A stretch of DNA of 64,000 nucleotides from Yponomeuta sedellus (taxonomy: Eukaryota; Arthropoda; Insecta; Lepidoptera; Yponomeutidae), in assembly GCA_934045075.1 (NCBI GenBank), contig OW203731.1, forward strand, positions 11,199,198 to 11,263,197, in the 5' to 3' direction. The notes beneath the pieces were generated by a model that saw only the letters and a program-made list of their open reading frames with translations, did not search any database and was not told the DNA's origin. Made by a program: the position numbers and the translations under genes. Positions 1 to 15,966 of the stretch are shown here, in pieces (the stretch's first letter is position 1; the number at the start of each line of letters is the position of its first letter).

Positions 1-1
1 G

Positions 2-631
2 ATCAGCAGACCTGACATTTCATTTGCTGCAAGTTTTTTAAGTCAGTATAATACCTGCTACACAGCTGAACATTTTGCTGCGGCTAAGCGTGTATTGCGT
101 TATTTAAAAGGCACAATGAATTTAGGTCTGGTGTACAGGAAAAGTATTGAAAATGATAAGTTTCGTTTTTATGGTTTTACTGACGCTGATTGGGCTAACG
201 GGGCGGATCGTAAATCATATACGGGGTATATATTTAAGTTAGATAGAAATGTAATTTCTTGGGGTTGTTATAAGCAATCTTGTATCGCACTTTCGTCTAC
301 CGAGGCGGAGTATATAGCTTTGTCTGAAGCGGCCAAAGAAGCGGTATACGTCCGTGCGGTCCTTGCTGAATTGATAGGTCAGAGTAACCCTGTAACACTG
401 TATAGTGATAACCAGTCTGCAGCGAAGCTTGCCACTAATCCAGTGTTTCATAAACGGTCGAAGCACGTAGACATTAGGTACCACTATGTTCGTGAGGCTA
501 TTGATCATGAAGTCATTGAATTAACCTATATGCCTACCGAGCAGATGACTGCTGATGTGCTCACAAAGGCACTGCCTAATTGTAAGCATAAGTCATTTGT
601 TCAAGATATGCTGGAAGTCGTCCAGGATTAA
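2..631 (+). CDS. copia-type retrotransposon polyprotein, C-terminal RT/RNase H part (5' end off window)
   Basis: The frame is open from base 2, before the first methionine at 95, so the gene enters from outside the window. The beginning reads like the end of a copia reverse transcriptase (SRPDISFAASFLSQYN, then AAAKRVLRYLKGT), followed by RNase H: the YGFTDADWAN motif with its catalytic aspartate, the acidic LSSTEAEYIALSEA motif, LYSDNQSAAKLA, and the HVDIRYHYVRE/ADVLTKALP tail typical of Ty1/copia elements. RNase H removes the RNA strand during reverse transcription in the element's virus-like particle. No break is visible in this part. The stop at 629-631 is followed within ten bases by a purine-rich run and the presumed LTR start. 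Identity as copia is firm; whether the whole element is intact cannot be seen. Confidence 0.9.
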   Translation: MSRPDISFAASFLSQYNTCYTAEHFAAAKRVLRYLKGTMNLGLVYRKSIENDKFRFYGFTDADWANGADRKSYTGYIFKLDRNVISWGCYKQSCIALSSTEAEYIALSEAAKEAVYVRAVLAELIGQSNPVTLYSDNQSAAKLATNPVFHKRSKHVDIRYHYVREAIDHEVIELTYMPTEQMTADVLTKALPNCKHKSFVQDMLEVVQD

Positions 632-638
632 GAGGGCG

Positions 639-770
639 TGTTAGAGGTTTCATTACCAACTGCTGAACCTTATTTTAATCCTGGCCGATCGCATCTCGAC
701 GTTTGGATTGACATGATGTTTTATGTGGCTCTCTGTTTTTCTTCTTGTGCTGAATAAATTCTATTGTATA
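639..770 (+). repeat. copia 3' LTR, apparently short or truncated
   Basis: Directly after a short purine tract (agaggg) downstream of the copia stop, the sequence begins TGTTAGAGG, a usual LTR start, and contains an aataaa signal near 753. At 771 it changes abruptly into gypsy gag/leader sequence that recurs at 7235. The outer end is therefore either the true LTR end, with the copia inserted in a gypsy gag gene, or a truncation. No terminal CA is evident, so the right border is uncertain. Confidence 0.5.
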
Positions 771-2039
771 TGACGGAGCAAGAACCTCAGCAGCATCATT
801 AGAAAGCATGATACCAGCATTGCTGGTAACATCTTTATCAGCCATCAGCCCACACCTATATTGCTATCTTTTGGGAAATTTCACACTCAAAATAATAGAA
901 AAAGAAATGAGCACAAGATAGAAAAATTGCAAGCAGAAAATAAAAGGAAAAATAGAAAAGTACTTAGCTCAATTTAATTTGCAGGTATATGTGATGCTTC
1001 CCCCCACAATCCAGCAGCAAAAGTGCCCATAACAATTACGTTGCCAATTTTATAGAGGCTGATCTACCCACACCACAGTAGAAACCACTCAGAGCCAATC
1101 AGAACTCACTTAGTCACGTGGTGTCGCCTCCATAACATTGTCAACGTTCACAATTCACACTTTATGATAATAAAATCTTAGTTAGTAGTAATTATCCTTA
1201 ATCGTTTTCTTGATAATTCTATTTTAATTTTTACACGTTGATTTCTGTTATTACACGTTTTCACTACTGTAAATATTAACACCTACTTATAACAAAATAG
1301 TCCCTCAATAAAGGTACTACCTAGCAGTACATCGTGAATTCGTTAAACGGCTGTTTAGACCCACATTAATTGTTAATTAGAATTATTTCAATCTAATGAT
1401 CGATAGATTCTCATCACTTATTTAAATTACAATAGTTAGTCGTACTGGCTCTTATTTTTGTGATTATCGAAATAAGTGTGTCAACAAACTAACAACGGAA
1501 ACACAGCAAGTTCATTGACATGTTTTTAAATAAACTATCACTAGTACCTAATTAGAATAATTACAATCTAACGACTGAATAATTTAACTTATGTTTTAGG
1601 CGCTACACTACCACAAATCATAACTTTCTTATTTACACTGGTTCTAAGAGTTGTTCAACAACGGGAAACGCAGTACAGTGCGTGATTTGTAGGACTATTT
1701 TAATCAGGGTCGATTATTGATGACAATTGTCCTAATCGAATGATCGGAAAATTATCTCAATATTTTTATACAGTTTTTGCTCTAATGGTCTATTTTATTA
1801 TTACAACTTACAATTAAAGAGCATCTACTTTAAATATTGCGTAGTTACTGTACTCAAAACATGATTCAATAAGTTTAATTACACGAATTGCAAAAATGAT
1901 AAATTAATCAAGCAATGATAATTGAAATTAATAATAAATAAACTAATTTAACTTTTAAATGTCATGAAAATGTATCAACATCAATAAAGTGACCTAGTTA
2001 TTTTTACGTATCAGGCGTTCCAACAGAGTTGCGCCGATA
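771..2039 (-). repeat. gypsy gag start, leader and LTR: second copy (downstream direct repeat)
   Basis: This block is nearly identical to 7235-8207 and lies in the same orientation. On the minus strand it holds, from right to left, the LTR, an untranslated leader and the first codons of gypsy gag (the start codon is the complement of cat near 842). It abuts the 3' end of the complete gypsy element, so the two elements appear to share this LTR in an LTR-body-LTR-body arrangement. It carries about 290 bp (roughly 1443-1733) that the other copy lacks. The exact LTR borders are unclear: sequence identity to the other copy runs 14 bp past the TG-like terminus at 2025. Confidence 0.7.
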
Positions 2040-2430
2040 CGGCCATTCTGAAGGGCAGTGCGCGCTCTGCACTAGCCGCCACCGTCAACGCATTGTAGTG
2101 ATGTTACGTGCCTCGCTGCCTCGATAGTTCTGAAATCAGGTTTTTTTTTTTTAACTAGGTACCTGCCTCTCGCACTACCTAGTTAGTTTTGGGCTCAGTT
2201 TGTAGACAAGTTAGATGTAGGTAATTAAGTGTGAAATTATCACAACTTAACTATTACATTAAGCTTTACATGTAGGTACCATAGTCGGGTACCGTTTGCA
2301 ACTGTTGTTGGAATTACATAAGATTGAATGAGTAGGTACTACTTATAGCTTACTATTAAATCATAAGTACTATAATTGGACAACGATGAACGTCTCATTA
2401 CGTCACCGAAGTATTTTAGTGATCGGGGAT

Positions 2431-2722
2431 GATGCTGTGCTCTGGGCGGTCCTGTGCGCCGTGGTACACAGAGGCTCTAAAGGAAAAGGGTAAAGGACGA
2501 TGCTGTGCTCTGGGCGGTCCTGAACGCCGTGGTACACAGGGGCACTAAATTAATCGGTAAAGGAAAATAAGTATTGTTTCATTTGTTATTGTTTAATTAT
2601 TAGGGAATGATGCTGTGCTCTGGGCGGTCCTATGCGCCGTGGTACACAGAGGCCCTAAAGGAATTAGGTAAAGGACGATGCTGTGCTCTAGGCCTTTTAG
2701 ACCGTGGTACACAGGGGCTCTG
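2431..2722 (-). repeat. four diverged 45-bp repeats in the gypsy 3' region
   Basis: Copies beginning near 2431, 2499, 2609 and 2677 share gatgctgtgctctgggcgg, then gccgtggtacacag. They are separated by spacers of 20-65 bp that share ggtaaagga. They lie between the pol stop and the LTR of the gypsy element. The fourth copy is the most decayed. Their function is unknown; they could be structural elements of the 3' untranslated region. Confidence 0.75.
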
Positions 2723-2817
2723 CAATAATTAATCACCATAGTTTTCTCGTACAGTATAAACTTTTTTTTTTTAATAATAATATTAACAGGGAAGTGATGG
2801 ACGCTGAATAGTTCAAC

Positions 2818-4423
2818 TCACCAGTTCTTTGTAGTTCTCGTAGCATCCAGGTCAGCTCGTGAGGTAGAAGGAGTGGGTTGGGTGGACAGTGCAGCGGCCT
2901 CTGGGTGGAGAGGCTGTGCCGCTTCAGGTGCTTCGCCAGCGCCCGCCGATACGGTTGCCTGCTCGCCAGGGTGTGGTGCACGTCGTAGCTGATCATGTGC
3001 AACCTTGCGTGGTCTTCCTCTGCCAACAACTTTTTTTTACTATGTAGCGATCATTATCAAGCACCCTACAGATTTCATAAGGTTCGCTGAACTTAGGGTC
3101 CATAGATGTTTGATTACGTGGGTTATTCTTTACCAAGACATAGTCGCCTCTTTGAAAGGGACGAATTTTGGCTTTTCGTTCGTCGAAACGCAGCTTGTCT
3201 TTTGCAGCGTTAGTAATCATCCGCTGCTCAACGTGCTGCTGAAGACGCTCGATGTCTATGGTTTCTTCGTCAAGATTTACCAGATTAAGTAACTCAGGTG
3301 GAACACAGTGCGTGCGTCGAGTTAACAATGTTAGGGGTGCCACACCTGTGACTCTGTGTGTGGTGCAATTCATTGCAAGTTGTAAGCTTTCGACACCAGT
3401 AGACCAGAGTTCAGTTTCATAGTTTTTAATCATGACTAGCGCATTTTTAAGAGTGGCCATTACCCGTTCTACTCGTCCATTTGCTCGGCTTACTCCTGGC
3501 GCAATTGCATGGATGTTTATACCATACCGGTCACAGTACATTTTGAATTCGCCCAGGAACTCTCGGCCTCCGTCGACTACTACTTGGACAGGTGTTCCAA
3601 ACAGATGTACAACTCGCTTCATGGCAGCCAAAGTACTTCTGGGGTTTTTGTTAGTAGAATAATCTAAAAGTACACACTTCGAGAATGCGTCAATCGTGAC
3701 TATTACATAATCGTGATCGTTGGTTGTGCCCAGCTTGCCCGTGATATCCATGTGAATGACTTGGAATGCAGCTGAAGGTTTCTGTATTGGGTGAAGTTGA
3801 GCTTGTACTGCACCCGATGGCCCTTTTGATGTTCTGCACGTTACGCAATTGTCTGTGAATGTACGTACCACAGAGTTCATGTTGTCAAACCAGTAGGACT
3901 CCTTGATTTTATGCAGAGTCTTCTCCCATCCAGTGTGTTTGAGAGCGCTATGGTACGTATTTATGAGACTCCATTGAAAGGCTTTTGGGACTACGATAAC
4001 CTTCAGTTGACCTAGCATCTGATCTTGGTAGACCTTCTTCAGCACTCCGTCTTCTAGGAAGTAGTCCTGAACGGATTCACCATTAGCTAACCTATCAATG
4101 AGAGGCCGCAGTGAAACGTCTCGACGCTGTTCCACCATAACCCAGTGAAAGTCCCGCGTCATTACGTTGACCTGTAGCGTTTCAGGATTCCGACTGAAGA
4201 AGTCTGCGTGCTGAAGTCGCTCACCTTTTCTGTACTCCACTTCGAAGTCGTAATTCTGTAGAAAGGCCCACCAGCGGTACACACGTGGTAGGAGTTTTTT
4301 TTTGTTCTTCGATGCTTTCAAAGCGTTGCAGTCTGTGATAACCTTAAATTTGCGGCCATAAAGATATTGACGAAAGTGCTTAATGGCCCTCACCACAACT
4401 AGGGTTTCCAGCTCGTACGAATG
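2818..4423 (-). pseudogene. gypsy pol: RNase H C-terminus and integrase
   Basis: From the nonsense codon at 4424-4426 the frame continues with the RNase H end (HSYELETL then VVRAIKHFRQYLYGRKF), an HHCC zinc segment (H...H...CVTC near 3850) and a DDE integrase core: D in IHMDITG (about 3750), D in VVVDGGREF (about 3565) and E in NGRVERVMA (about 3475). A run of A residues near 3037-3043 carries a one-base frameshift, after which the original tail (containing RGRPRK) continues in another frame to a stop at 2818-2820. The short minus-strand frame over 2733-3029 is a shadow of this. Integrase would insert element DNA into the chromosome. Confidence 0.85.
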
Positions 4424-5430
4424 TTAACGGCTCTCCGCATCGGTTGTACGCACGCTCATGTAAGCTACTGCGTGCTGCCGGCCGTTAATTACCTGGATGA
4501 GAACTGCTCCATAGGCGAGGCTACTAGCGTCCGTATACAACTCGATCGGCGCGTCTTCTCGAAATATGGTGAGAACTGGAGCTGATGTGAGGTGTTGGAT
4601 GATTTCGTTGCGTGCCGTTTCCTGTCGTTCAGTCCACTCGAATTTTGCGTCCTTTTTTGTTAGTTTGTACAATGGAATCATTAATTTAGAAAAGTTAGGT
4701 ATAAAACGGCGGAAGTAGCCAGCGAGACCGTTAAACTGTCTCACTTGCTTCACAGTTACTTTTGTTAGTTTGTACAATGGAATCATTAATTTAGAAAAGT
4801 TAGGTATAAAACGGCGGAAGTAGCCAGCGAGACCGTTAAACTGTCTCACTTGCTTCACAGTTAAGGGTACAGGAGACTTAACTAGGGCTTCAACTTTACG
4901 TGGGCTAGGGCGGACCTCGCCATCGGAGATAATGTTGCCCAGATATTCAATGGAACGTTTGAAAAAGGTTGATTTTTCGACATTTATGGAAAACCCAGCC
5001 TTTTCGAGTGCAATCAGTATCTTTTCTAGATGTGAAATACCTTGTGGAAAGTCTGTGCATTTACTGAGAACGTCATCGACGTAGACCTGTGCAATACCTG
5101 CATTGCCCAGCAGCGGCTGTAGCGCCCTATTTATACAACGCTGATAGACAGAACAAGCATTGCTCAGGCCAAAGGGCATGGTTAAATATTCAAATAAACC
5201 GGCTGGCGTGACGAATGCAGTTTTCTCAACAGATGATTCTGATACGGGGATTTGGTGAAAACCAGACGCCATGTCTAAAGTATTATAGTAGTACCCATGC
5301 GCTAATTGATCTATTTGATCGGAAATTAGCGGTAGAGGGTAGTGATCACGGAGTGTATTCGAGTTTAGCTCGCGGCAATCTACGCATAAGCGATCATCCC
5401 CGTTCTTTTTCTTTACAAGGATAATTGGGC
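4424..5430 (-). pseudogene. gypsy pol: reverse transcriptase core with internal 105-bp duplication
   Basis: The frame contains the RT palm: FHQIPVSESS, FVTPAGLFEYLTMPFGL, then QVYVDDVL with the YVDD catalytic pair, LGNIIS, and the thumb/connection LAGYFRRFIPNFS. The connection segment occurs twice in tandem (4655-4759 and 4760-4864), giving a 35-residue in-frame duplication. RNase H begins after it (ELYTDASSLAYGAVL). A one-base shift near 5430 separates this part from the upstream frame, and a TAA at 4424-4426 ends it inside RNase H. RT copies element RNA into DNA. Confidence 0.85.
4655..4864 (-). repeat. 105-bp tandem duplication within gypsy RT
   Basis: Two adjacent copies of exactly 105 bp (4655-4759 and 4760-4864) look identical by eye. 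The length is a multiple of three, so the reading frame is kept. Confidence 0.9.
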
Positions 5431-5887
5431 TAGATAAGGGGATTTACTTTCTCGGATAATATTATACTCGAGGAGTTCGTTGATTATATCTTGCACCTTT
5501 TGTCTTTCTACAGGGCTGAGACGGTAGGGTCTACGCTCAACATATTTATCGGGGTTTTTCAAACGTATTTCTAGTTCACCAGTATTAACGCGCGTTTTAG
5601 GAAAACCACGAATAAATAAGTGTGCGTATTTATTAAGCAATAGATGTAGTAGTTCAATTTCTCCGTTATCTGCAAGATCACAATCAATGTTTTCAAAAAT
5701 AGGATTTTGAGTGCGCAAATGCATGACCACTGGCAAACGTACAAGTTCAGCTCCATCAGGAGTAACTAGCACGTTAAGATTTGTGTTTTTGATCAGATTC
5801 ATGCCAATCAAAATATCTGAGGACATTTCGTAATCTGGCACAATGAAAAATTCGAGTTCTATGTTTACGTGACCAATAACACAAACC
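5413..5887 (-). pseudogene. gypsy pol: protease end to RT N-terminus
   Basis: The frame runs from the sequence left of the palindromic insertion through ILIGMNLIKNTNLNVLV, a typical end of a retroviral-type aspartic protease, to the RT entry region (YRLSPVERQKVQDIINELL, then IIRESKSPY). It then shifts frame near 5430. The protease start, with its active-site DSGA, lies on the other side of the insertion at 5900-6096. Confidence 0.75.
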
Positions 5888-6108
5888 GTTTTTAACGTCG
5901 TATAGAATCAGGCGTTACTTTGCGGAAATCCATAATAGCATTAAAAAGTTAAAATTACTTTGCTGAATTCCGCCAAAAATCCCACAAGCACCATGCGGCT
6001 AGCTAATGCACCGCCCTGAGGGCGGTGCATTAGCTAGCCGCATGGTGCTTGTGGGATTTTTGGCGGAATTCAGCAAAGTAATTTTAACTTTTTAATGTTT
6101 TTAACGTC
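5888..6108 (+). mobile_element. foldback element with perfect 79-bp arms, flanked by 12-bp direct repeats, in gypsy protease
   Basis: Bases 5939-6017 and 6019-6097 are perfect reverse complements around a single G at 6018. A unique 39-bp stretch (5900-5938) containing atcaggcgttactttgcgg precedes the left arm. The 12-mer gtttttaacgtc occurs at 5888-5899 and 6097-6108, consistent with a target duplication. Removing the insert would reconnect the protease frame. A diverged relative with the same 5' stretch and arm sequences lies at 39372-39651. There is no coding capacity, so it is a non-autonomous DNA element of unknown superfamily; a Helentron-type or foldback origin is possible. Confidence 0.75.
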
Positions 6109-6780
6109 ACTAATGAGATAACGGGAAATTGACCAATACCTTTCAAGCAATTGACTGTGTGAATTTTTCGCCCTGGTAATTTATCTGCAATTGATTCTCG
6201 AATAACCGAGCACTCCGCACCACTGTCAAAAACTGCTTGGAAGGACTGATCACCAATAGTTACGTGCATTGGAGTTAACGGCTTCGGTCCGATGCAATTT
6301 ACTTTTGACGTAACAGTCGCTTCACGCTTATAGCAGTTATCAAAACTGTGACCAATCTTGTGACAAAATGTGCATGTAGGTTTAGCTTGAGCAGCAGAAT
6401 TGTAATTGTGTTTCGGTTGAGGGTTGTCCGAAGGTTTAAAGCGACAGTCACAAGATCGGTGACCAGTTTTATTGCAAAATTTACAATGTGGTGGCATTGA
6501 TTGAAAATTATCAATACGTGGACGCTTGTTTGCTGGTATTTGTTGTGTGTTTGAGCCATGAGGACGTTTAGTACGAATGGAGGAAGCTACAGAAATAAGC
6601 TCCGGTACCGAGGTAGCTCGCACATTAAGCAATTCAATTCTGAGACGCTCATCACTCACACAACCAATAACAGCTTCTACAGCATCGTTGTTATCAAGTT
6701 TATCTTTTGTAACACGGCGCCATAAAACCCAGGCTTGCGACAAAAATTCAGAAATATCCTTACTTACGTCATATAAGAGT
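6109..6780 (-). pseudogene. gypsy gag C-terminus with two zinc knuckles and protease start
   Basis: The frame shows two CX2CX4HX4C knuckles (CKFCNKTGHRSCDC and CTFCHKIGHSFDNC) of a nucleocapsid that packages element RNA. The protease active site follows (AVFDSGAECSVI, near 6225). The frame is cut at 6108 by the palindromic insertion and is shifted relative to the gag N-terminal part near 6780. Confidence 0.8.
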
Positions 6781-7309
6781 GTTCGCGGAACTTGACAATA
6801 TCCCGTGAGTATCTGGTTTCTGGCTCGAATGTTGTTATGAGGTTATCCTTCTGTTCGTCCCATGAAGATGTCGTTACAAGCCAAGTGTCAACCCAAATCT
6901 TGGCTCTGCCCTTGAGAAAACTTCCTACCTTCATTCGTAATTCAAAGTCGTTGAGGTTATACATTTCTATAGCCTTAGTAATATGTTGCCACCATTCACG
7001 TACCCCAACATTTGAATCCGGGTCGAAAGAAGGTAGAAAAATGTCGTTAATTCTTACCTTGTTACTGCTTTCTTGAGAGGACAGCCGCTCTGACATTTGC
7101 TTCATGGTTTCCATCATTTGCATGAGAAATTCAGCCGGAAGACCGCCCGTACTTACAGTTGCAGTATTAGTCGCACCAGAACTACCAGATGTACCAGAAT
7201 GACCGGCAGAAGTGGGTTCATATCCCACTTCTGATGACGGAGCAAGAACCTCAGCAGCATCATTAGAAAGCATGATACCAGCATTGCTGGTAACATCTTT
7301 ATCAGCCAT
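6764..7309 (-). pseudogene. gypsy gag N-terminal part
   Basis: It starts with the ATG at 7309-7307, whose sequence recurs at the left copy near 842. A low-complexity S/G/T-rich head is followed by a capsid-like helical part (WWQHITKAIEMYNL, then KVGSFLKGRAKIWVDTW) typical of gypsy Gag. The frame ends after REHSYMT; the natural continuation (LYDVSKDISEF) is found one frame over, so a small indel near 6780 breaks it. Gag would form the particle shell. Confidence 0.8.
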
Positions 7310-8207
7310 CAGCCCACACCTATATTGCTATCTTTTGGGAAATTTGACACTCAAAATAATAGAAAAAGAAATGAGCACAAGATAGAAAAATTGCAAGCAG
7401 AAAATAAAAGGAAAAATAGAAAAGTACTTAGCTCAATTTAATTTGCAGGTATATGTGATGCTTCCCTCCACAATCCAGCAGCAAAAGTGCCCATAACAAT
7501 TACGTTGCCAATTTTATAGAGGCTGATACCCACACCACAGTAGAAACCACTCAGAGCCAATCAGAACTCACTTAGTCACGTGGTGTCGCCTCCATACCAT
7601 TGTCAACGTTCACAATTCACACTTTATGATAATAAAATCTTAGTTAGTGGTAATTATCCTTAATCGTTTTCTTGATAATTCTATTTACATTTTTACACGT
7701 TGATTTCTGTTATTACACGTTTTCACTACTGTAAATATTAACACCTATAACAAAATAGTCCCTCAATAAAGGAACTACCTAGCAGTACATCGTGAATTCG
7801 TTAAACGACTGTTTAGACCCACATTAATTGTTAATTAGAATTATTTCAATCTAATGATCGATAGATTCTCATCACTTATTTAAATTACAATAGTTAGTCG
7901 TAATCGAATGATCGGACAATTATCTCAATATTTTTATACAGTTTTTGCTCTAATGGTCTATTTTATTATTACAACTTACAATTAAAGAGCATCTACTTTA
8001 AATATTGCGTAGTTACTGTACTCAAAACATGATTCAATAAGTTTAATTAGACGAATTGCAAAAATGATAAATTAATCAAGCAATGATAATTGAAATTAAT
8101 AATAAATAAACTAATTTAACTTTTAAATGTCATGAAAATGTATCAACATCAATAAAGTGACCTAGTTATTTTTACGTATCAGGCGTTCCAACAGAGTTGC
8201 GCCGATA
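7310..8207 (-). repeat. gypsy 5' leader and LTR, with a 290-bp internal deletion
   Basis: It matches 843-2039 except for about 290 bp missing at about 7903 and a few small differences. On the minus strand a tataaaa box lies near 7514-7520, which places the promoter inside this block. Identity to the other copy ends at 8207. I could not fix a primer-binding site, so the boundary between LTR and leader is left open. Confidence 0.65.
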
Positions 8208-9012
8208 TATATAATTTCCACTGAATACGTGTTTAAATCACTCTATAAAGATAAGCCTTTGTAGATAAACAAAAAGTTTGATGGAGACTTAAAACCTAAT
8301 TATTAAAATTATGGTAAATATATCTGAATTTATAGTTTATGACATAAATATACTTTCAGCATTAAAATCATAATTTCTCTTTTTACTTGCGTGACTTTTA
8401 ACGTATTAGCATTTGTGAAAACAAGAAATAATCTTAAATCTTTAAAAATATTCATAGTGAGCAGTTTATTTACAGGGTCATAATTAGAGGTGGTGTATTA
8501 AAGATAAAAAAAAAGTTTTGTTAACCGAAAATAAATTGGACAATTTTCTTACTACAATGGCCTTTCTTCATCATAATCACTTGTTTCTAAGCTACTGTGT
8601 ACATCGTTAACCTAACATTATTAACTAAAATTTATGAAATAAAGGGAAGAAACTGGCCGACTTCAAGTTTCAAAAAATACTTTATTTTTAAGATTTTGTA
8701 GTTCTATAAATATGAGCCTTTATTTTTTTTTTTAGATTACTATTTTTTCGTGTTTATCAAAACACTGTCAATTCCGCGAAGACAAGGATCTTGGCAAGAC
8801 TTACACACATATTACACAAGTATTTTTTTAAACGAGAAGTTGGCTACTTTTTGGTACATTTATGTTTTCGCTTATAGATACTTTTCAGGTCAATTGTACA
8901 TCTATTTCAGCAACATCACCTTTAGGTGCTCTGATGGTATCTCCCGATCCGACTGGAGATGCGAATCATGTGCTTGGGCTGGCAGTCTTAGTCAAACCTC
9001 ACATAGGCAAAC
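8208..9012 (+). promoter_or_regulatory. upstream region of the P450 gene
   Basis: This is AT-rich sequence between the gypsy border and the P450 start codon. A tataaat sequence at about 8705 could be a TATA box. A misleading plus-strand open frame (8862-9161) runs through it but reads out of frame with the P450 start. I see nothing else recognisable. Confidence 0.3.
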
Positions 9013-15301
<6,289 letters not shown>

Positions 15302-15966
15302 GCAAATGTTAATAAATTGTATCGGGTAACAACCGTTTCTAGAGAGCATTATTTTTTAAAGTTAGTTCTAATATGCATTAACATTGTAGACGTTGCCTCA
15401 CTTCGTACTGGAATGGAATAAGTAATCAAAGTTCTCTAAATCAGATACCTACTAACAAAGTTCCCGCGCTTCGCCTGTTTACAAGTTACCAGCTACTTAC
15501 TCTACGTCTGCGGGCATCTTTTGTGAATCTCTCGACGCCTCCGAAAATCAATGTAGAGCACGTATCCACGCCTGCGCGTTACCGTATTTCTAGCTGTCAA
15601 ACCATCACCCGGTGAAAATAACATGTTCAAGTACACCATTATCTTTACTATAGAATTGTAATAAAAGAAATGTAATAAAGTTATTACTTATCCAAATGTA
15701 AAAAAAATCGGAGTGGTATAATCATTCGGTCGCGAGCAATTGTTTAATCTCCCTTTAAGTGTTAATTAAGGTGTAGTTAGTTATCGGTGCCCATAAGCAA
15801 TAAACGAATGAATTTATTAAAAAAACAAAAGAAACCTTTGATTTCCCTTCGATTTTTCACATAGTCACACACAAAGTTAGCAAAATTTCGAAGTGCAGAA
15901 TGACTTCATGTGGTTACATGATCAACGCGACGTGAAGTGGGGGTGGTTGCCAAGGTTAGGCCGACC
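15302..15966. other. spacer between the P450 and transporter genes
   Basis: An aataaa at 15311-15316 lies just after the P450 stop, with further aataaa signals near 15658 and 15674. The rest is probable 3' untranslated sequence and the promoter and 5' leader of the transporter. In-frame TGA at 15919 precedes the transporter start. No other gene is visible. Confidence 0.5.

Larger units (their letters stand above)
2040..8207 (-). mobile_element. gypsy-type (Ty3/mdg-like) LTR retrotransposon, decayed
   Basis: On the minus strand the order is LTR/leader (8207-7310), gag with two CCHC knuckles, protease, reverse transcriptase, RNase H and integrase, the Ty3/gypsy order. No envelope frame follows integrase. 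The element cannot be active as it stands: there are frameshifts near 6780 (gag), 5430 (RT) and 3040 (integrase tail), a nonsense codon at 4424-4426, and a palindromic insertion at 5900-6096. The right border at 8207 is where identity with the copy at 771-2039 ends. It lies about 800 bp upstream of the start codon of the P450 gene. Confidence 0.85.

Noticed and set aside
2431..2722. CRISPR-like spaced repeats
   Set aside because: Only four diverged repeats with related spacers inside a eukaryotic retrotransposon.
2733..3029. 98-codon minus-strand open frame
   Set aside because: It is a shadow frame over the gypsy integrase tail, whose true continuation lies in another phase after a frameshift.
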